Source of the DNA: Pseudeuparius sepicola | Taxonomy: Eukaryota > Arthropoda > Insecta > Coleoptera > Anthribidae | Length of the DNA: 64,000 bases | Assembly: GCA_963920635.1 (NCBI GenBank) | Contig: OY987301.1 | Coordinates: 15,294,501-15,358,500, forward strand | Direction of reading: 5' to 3' | Shown here: positions 58,553-64,000 of the stretch, in pieces | How positions within the stretch are numbered: position 1 is the first letter of the stretch | Layout of the letters: each line of letters starts with the position of its first letter | Program-made: the position numbers and the translations under genes | The notes under the pieces: generated by a model | Seen by the model: the letters and a program-made list of their open reading frames with translations, nothing else | Told to the model about the DNA's origin: nothing | Database searches by the model: none

Positions 58553-59416
58553 CACAGACGGGCGTAATTGTCTTAAACCATCAACGCGCATTCATATACG
58601 TCGCGCATCAACGTAAACTCTGATTTATCCACACACCTTGATTGATGTTTTAACACATCAGTTCGCGGTAAACGACACACACGAACGCATATTCTTGTCA
58701 GAACGATGTCGGCGGAGTTGCATTTGATTGCAGTGGCGTGCGCTATCTTTTTAAATTCTCTTCTGAATCCACCACGCAGTGTTAATTTTTTGTACAACTG
58801 TATTCTTAGTCGCATCTGGCTGTACAACTTTTAATTTTTCCTGCAAAATATTATAGGCTGCATTTTTTTTATTTTTGTCAAGGTACTCCTTTGACTTGGT
58901 TTTCTATAAACAAGGATGACCTCGATATAACCCAATAAATTCTCTTAAGAAATTTCGAGTTTAATTTCTTAAGTCTGACATGATTGTTGTATTACTCTGT
59001 CATAATAAAACTTCTATATAAAAAAACTGTCTGCTAAGTAGTAACTACATTTATTATATCCCAGGAAAATATATTTATAGGGCGATAATAAACAAAATTT
59101 GAAGTTTTTATTGTAATAAATCCGGAATAATCGATAATCAATAAACTCCAGCTGACAGAAGAAATTTTAAAATAATATATACCTACTTCACTGAAGAAAA
59201 CCGCGGCAATGATGCGCGTTTGTTAACACACACGGTAAAACATCAACTTGCATTCATCAATGCACACACGTTTTCAGCGGGAGCAGGTTCAAAAGTGCGT
59301 CGTACTTCTTCAACGCCCATTCAAGTACGTGGCGGTATTATCACCACAGACGGACGTTGTTGAACGGGCGTCGATGAATGCGCGTTGATGTTTTAAGACA
59401 ATTACGCCCGTCTATG
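58553..59416. mobile_element. Element with ACGGGCGTAATTGTC ends, 864 bp
   Basis: CACAGACGGGCGTAATTGTC and CATAGACGGGCGTAATTGTC form inverted ends that keep pairing through CATCAACGCGCATTCAT, about 43 bp in all. The motifs ACGGGCG, AATGCGCGTTGATG and ACACACG recur inside, especially on the right side, as subterminal repeats. CA..TG ends suggest hAT, but the flanking octamers do not match. An 84-codon minus-strand frame overlaps the left terminus and is not taken as real. Confidence 0.8.
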
Positions 59417-59659
59417 AGCAGCTTATAGGAAACTTAGTACATTCAACGACTTGGAAGGGAAGGCGAGACGTTTTTGTCATATTCATTTGACGCTTGCAGC
59501 CAAAGGTGTGTTTTGTGGGTATTTTAGTTTACGCGTACATTTCTTATATTGCTTTGGCATATACCCGTCTTAGAATGTCTCGGTATTTTTTTTTTGTTTT
59601 CGACTTTCGATAACTGCGTTACCCTTTCTGATACGCCACTGACATCAAGCTGGAACAAG

Positions 59660-60064
59660 AATAAAATTGAAAATAAAAAAAAATTAAACACAAGCTTTTA
59701 TTTAGGTAAGCCATGTACTAAAACGAATAAAATAAGTTTAGGTTTTCGTTAAGATAATTATTCAATTCCAAATTTCGACAAGTTTTTGCAAATTGAAAAG
59801 CTTTTCGCGCGAAATGTTGATGAAAGTAGGTGCCAATTAATTTTATAGGACAGTGATTGGTTGATAAGCAAGTAGGTATCTATTTGCCAAAGTATAATTT
59901 TTTCTTTACAATTCGGGCGACAAGCTTTTCAATTTGCAAAAACTTGTCGCAATTTAGAATTGAATTATCAAAACGAAAACCTGAACTTATTTTATTCGTT
60001 TTAGTACATGGCTTAAATAAAAGCTTGTTTTAAAAAGGTTTTTTTTTATTTTCAATTTTATTTT
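59660..60064. mobile_element. Foldback repeat, 0.4 kb
   Basis: AAGCTTTTATTTAGGTAAGC, GTACTAAAACGAATAAAATA and CAAGTTTTTGCAAATTGAAA pair with their complements across a centre at about 59860. A single-arm relative lies at 17310-17390. It directly abuts the tandem units that follow, so both may belong to one composite element. Confidence 0.8.
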
Positions 60065-60089
60065 GTGCTTTTTAGTATCTATTTGATTC

Positions 60090-60665
60090 CCATGTCAGGA
60101 GGGTGGTAAAGAAATTTAATCCGCCATCTTGGGGCGGCCGCCGTATTGGATTTCGTATGAAGTCCTTCACCTTATTGTTTTCTACCCGTCGAGCCCTTTC
60201 ATTGATACCCATGTTGGGTATCGAATAGGTAATCCGCCATCTTGTAGCGGCGGCCATATTGAATTTAGTGTGATGTCACAAACTTTTTCGTTTTCTACTC
60301 TTTAAGCCCTTTCATTTGATACCCATATTAAAGTGGTTGACAAAAAATACATCTTCCGCCATCTTGGAGCGGCGGCCATATTGAATTTAGTGTGATGTCA
60401 CTAACTTTTTCGTTTTCTACTCTTCAAGCCTTTTCATTTGGTACCCATATTAAGGGGGTTGACAAAAAATACATCATCCGCCATCTTGGAGCGGCGGCCA
60501 TTTTGAAAGTATTACAATATTGAGTATTGCATATTGTATTGTCACCGGAACTAACGGTGTATGCAAAATTTCAGCTCAATCGGATGTCAGGAAGTGGTTC
60601 TAATTCAGCTTGCAAGATTTGACCTAAACACCATACATTGCAAGTTAAATAAAAGCTTGTAAAAA
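60090..60665 (+). repeat. CCGCCATCTTGGAGCGGCGG tandem units and associated tail
   Basis: Four occurrences of CCGCCATCTTG at 60121, 60234, 60357 and 60479 define units of about 113-123 bases, which also contain GTGTGATGTCACTAACTTTT and GATACCCATATTAA. They are followed by GCAAAATTTCAGCTCAATCG and TTCTAATTCAGCTTGCAAGA, the same order as in the shorter copy at 17440-17600. I recall similar CGCCATCTTGG / CAGCTCAATCGG sequences from other insect genomes but could not check. Confidence 0.75.
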
Positions 60666-61354
60666 GAACAGTTCACGCGATGTTACCGGTGGTATGGGAA
60701 TACCTTTGCTTTTGTTTAAGAGTGGGGGAATGCCCTAACCTTCCTATAAACTAATCTTGATGCGCAATTTTTACACCATGACTGAAAACGCTTGTTAAAA
60801 CGCAAAATGGGCTTACGAAAATTTGTCCTTACAGCTTCCCGCAAAACATGGCCTAAAATCACCAAGCTAACATCTTCCGCATGTTCCCGCACGACCTTAG
60901 CTGGTTCCTCGTGCGTAATTTAGCTAAACGGTATAAGAATGCCTCGTAAGCGGTTCAACAGCTCGTTGTAGCTTCCCACGCACCCCGCGAGCCAGCGCCA
61001 CGCTAACTCGATTACACCCGCATCCTCCTTTCCCTTAATAATTTAGGGGAATATATCCCCCACGTCGACGGGGCCATCCCCCGTATTTCGTGGGGATGTA
61101 ATATTATATAATATGACACGAGTTACGCTTTTTAGGTGAAAATTGGGCGCCAAAAGTGAGATTTAATTACGCTTTTTAACAAACCTTAAAATATACCTTC
61201 TTTTGCAAAATATATCTGTGATGTACTGTTATGTTTAATAATTTCTTTATTAAATGTGTTAGTTATTAAGTGCCTACCTATTTAATTGCTCTTGACAATT
61301 GCTATTATAGGTAATATTTGTATTAATACATATTTATAGCCATTTTTCAAAAAA
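60666..61354. other. Stretch with no recognised gene
   Basis: 60800-61090 is relatively GC-rich and appears single-copy, but has no frame of interest. Confidence 0.5.
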
Positions 61355-62640
61355 TGAGGAGGTCATCAATTCGGTTGTATGTTTTTTTTATGTTTGTTAC
61401 CTCAGAACTCCGTCATTTATAAACCGATTTGGACAATAATTCTTTTTTATGAAAGGGTATACCTACAGAATGGTCCCATTTAAATTTGAAGATAAAATTC
61501 CACCTCTAAGGGTGGACAAATAATAGGGGATAAATAGTTATTTATGTACCAAGGCACTGAAGTTCAACTTTTTATGACTCATGTGGAGTTTAGTTGCTGA
61601 GGCCTCTGGCCGAGGCAAATAAACCACATGAGTCATAAAAAGAACTTCAGTGCCGAGGTACATATTATATTTTTCTTGAAATCGGAAAAAAAATGCTTTA
61701 TTAGGCAAGAAAATAATAATAAGGGATCACCCGTCCACGAACCGACTACGCGCGGCGTTGCTTGACTTTACCGATCGCTCTACCTAGCACAAGCATAATG
61801 ATGTACGGCACCTTCTGACAGAAAAACCAAACTGCTGCTTCTTGTGCAGCTTACACAACAAATCTATTGTTTTTCAAATTTACTAAAATATGTATACTGA
61901 AGGATTGCGCTTCTATAGGAAACAATTTCGCAATGTGTACGAAAAGTTAAATGAGCCTTTATCGGCCGGGTTTTGAATATTTGGTCACTTTTGACGGGCG
62001 ATTTCTCCGCGTCTGACGTTTGATGTTTACATCTCGCCAAGGCCTACTTATTGAAAAAATCGTACAATAATGGGCTACATTATTGTACGATTTCTGTGCT
62101 TTTAATTACGATTTTGGGACATTTTAATGCCGATTTCAAGAAAATTTCATTACGAACCGATTTCGATGATTCTTTTTTTATTAGAGGTGACCTCATTTAA
62201 ATTAGAAGAAAAAATTTCACCCCTAAGGGTGGAAAAATAGGGGATGAAATTTCATATTGGACCGATTTCGATGATTCTCTTTTTATTAGAAAGGGATTAC
62301 TTTAGGAGTGTCCCCATTTAAATTTGAAGAAAAAATTCCACCCGTAAGGCTGGAAAATAGGGGATGAAATTTCATATTGGAGCAATTTCGATGATTGATT
62401 ATTGGAAAGGGGGTACCTTAGGTGTGGTCCCATTTAAATTTAAAGAAAAAATTCCACCCCTAAGGGTAGATAAATATGGGATGAAAGTTCATATTGGACC
62501 GATTTGGATGATTCTTATTTTATTAGAAAGGGGTTACCTTAGGGGTGGTCCAATTTAAATTTGAAGAGAAAAATTTCAATCCTAAGGGTGGACAAATAGG
62601 GGATGAAATTTAATATTGGACCGATTTCGATAATTCTTAA
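61355..62640 (+). repeat. Tandem array of about 120-bp units, split by a mobile element
   Basis: Units contain GGACCGATTTCGATGATTC, TTATTAGAAAGGGGTTACC, GGTCCCATTTAAATTTGAAG and CCACCCCTAAGGGTGGA. One unit (about 61410-61533) lies left of the 0.6-kb insertion and about four lie right of it (62144-62640). The lead-in GAGGAGGTCATCAATTCGGT and TTGTTACCTCAGAACTCCG resembles a repeat I remember as abundant in Lepidoptera; that is memory, not a search. Confidence 0.8.
61534..62143 (+). repeat. 0.6-kb ATAGTTATTT family, copy C
   Basis: The copy is 610 bases, nearly identical to copy B (17619-18228), with the same left hairpin and the same ATCGTACAATAATG hairpin near the right end. It interrupts a tandem unit: GGGGATAA on the left and ATTTCATT on the right reconstruct the normal junction GGGGATGAAATTTCAT, leaving at most a 3-4 base duplication (AAAT). 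This gives the true ends of the family. An ATAGTTATTTGTATACC-type end in reverse orientation also occurs at about 63120-63153. Confidence 0.88.
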
Positions 62641-62689
62641 TAATTCACTGAAAAATAAGAAATAAAAAAAATGTAACAAAAAAATTAAA

Positions 62690-63080
62690 ACCGACTTAAA
62701 AAATTTGCCCGTATGCACATTCCACTAAAAATTAAAAAAAAAAAAACAAGTAACACCGACTTCACAAATTTGCCCGTATGCACATTTCAACTAAAATTTT
62801 AGAAATATTTTTCTCTTTCTAATTCGAGTTATCTTTGGAGTCGGTGTCAGTAAGTTATGATGTATGCAGGATATGATGCATTCACATCTGAATAGATTTA
62901 AATTCCTTGCCTTGACTGTCACCAAATCCAAAGATAACTCAATTTGGAGAGAGAAAAATAATTCTAAAATTTTAGTTGAAATGTGCATACGGGCAAATTT
63001 GTGAAGTCGGTGTTATTTGTTAATTTTTTTAAAAAAATTTAGTGCAGTGTGCATAGGGGCAAATTTTTGAAGACGGTATT
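62690..63080. repeat. Palindrome with CCGACTTCACAAATTTGCCC arms
   Basis: CCGACTTCACAAATTTGCCC and CACATTTCAACTAAAATTTT are mirrored on the right, with a centre at about 62880. Each outer flank has a second, weaker copy (CCGACTTAAAAAATTTGCCC on the left, GGCAAATTTTTGAAGACGG on the right). It adjoins the tandem array and may be the terminal part of the same composite element. Confidence 0.75.
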
Positions 63081-63153
63081 AATTTTTTTGTTAAAATTTA
63101 TTACATTCCTTATAAATGGTTGAATTTCAGTGCTTTGGTATACAAATAACTAT

Positions 63154-64000
63154 ATTGATGATAGAGATAGAGTAAATTCAAAAATACACTAATTTACCAT
63201 AAAATTACGTTTGGAAATTTTCCTCAGTCCATTTCTATTTACTTTTTAGCATTCGCAATTTTTAACATCATAAAACTTATTCCATAAACTGTATGGCTGT
63301 GTCGGATTGAAACTTGTTTTATAGTTTAATTTATGCTGATCTCTTTATACTCGGCAAACTTCTCTTTATATATACCCGTCAAACTTTTAACCACTACAGT
63401 TTTCCGTCTATATTTTCTTCTCAGATATATCCAAACATAAACTGGAAAGTTTGACTGCGAGAAATTGTTAATCCTACCCTACCCGCATTTATTTTAGACA
63501 ACGATATGGGGAGGTCACAGCTGCCCACGAAAACTCTTCACAATTTTTGCACGGTTTTCCCCTGGTAAAAGCCTTTGTATACTCAAAGAAATTGCGTATC
63601 CAGCAGGAGCAATCCCATAAATAACACTCTATTTCCATATGTTAATGGAATCTGTAGGCGGAAAATTTAAAATGGGCGGATATTGGAAAATGAAGCCGAT
63701 AAAGTCGGAAGTCAAACAAAATGGGATTGGCAACGAAAAACGCAATTTGACTGCAAATGCCAGTGATTCAACAAACTGGAAATCAAAGTAGTTATTAACT
63801 GCCAAATTAAAAGTTACTTTTGGTACTATTAAACGACGAGATATTAGTAAATAGTATCGATAAAGGATGTGCACTGAAAAGTTCTCAAATTATTGACGCA
63901 ACTGGTGACGTCGCATTGAAGTTCAAATTTCAATAACAGTCGGGCAGTTTGGTTCGGTTAGTTCGAAATTTCCGAGTGAACAAGTTTCGTTGTTCCTAGA
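63154..64000. other. Right-hand end, no recognised gene
   Basis: Apparently single-copy. No exon was identified. The last 100 bases are less AT-rich, but whether they are exon, promoter or intron cannot be told from this window. Confidence 0.45.

Noticed and set aside
58573..58827. 84-codon minus-strand frame
   Set aside because: It begins inside the element and runs into its terminal inverted repeat, so it is better explained by the repeat than by a gene.

Overview
This window looks like insect nuclear DNA: it is AT-rich and almost free of long reading frames, and it is crowded with small, non-autonomous DNA transposons. The only host coding sequence I can defend is one exon of the MAP kinase ERK (Drosophila rolled), at 13846-13720 on the minus strand. 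It has a clean acceptor and donor. I did not recognise the neighbouring ERK exons on either side, so most of the window is probably ERK intron and flanking DNA, with introns of at least 13 kb downstream and perhaps 50 kb upstream. The order is not certain. A beetle or another insect with a large genome would fit.

Region by region: 1-9.4 kb is mostly featureless AT-rich DNA with two foldback (inverted-repeat) elements. 9.4-12.3 kb holds a foldback with two short hAT-like elements in its middle, then a remnant of a THAP-domain (P-element-like) transposon carrying a PIF/Harbinger-like insertion. 13.7 kb is the ERK exon. 14.4-27 kb has several foldbacks, two copies of a 0.6-kb family of unknown class and some tandem direct repeats. 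27.5-33.1 kb is a single 5.6-kb palindromic element built from a 146-bp satellite, with a 147-bp coding-like repeat at its heart and a mariner-like insertion in one arm only. 33.7-35 kb is a second, opposite copy of the THAP transposon with a hAT-like element inside. 38.1-39.4 kb is a 146-bp satellite rich in the palindrome GTATTCGAATAC. 42.5-52.5 kb contains an older dispersed repeat family in direct and inverted copies. 53.4-60.6 kb is again dense in foldbacks, one of which contains a hAT-like element with a perfect 8-bp duplication. 61.3-63.1 kb is a tandem array split by a third copy of the 0.6-kb family.

Nothing here works as an operon or pathway. The story is nested transposition into large introns. 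Comparing paired copies, or the two arms of one palindrome, gives several empty sites and target-site duplications that date insertions relative to one another. No reverse transcriptase, transposase or other autonomous mobile-element gene of useful length was seen, so the elements must have been moved by enzymes encoded elsewhere, or are dead.

All homology statements come from reading the sequence and from memory of protein families; no search was run. Boundaries given for diverged repeats are good to about 10-30 bases.
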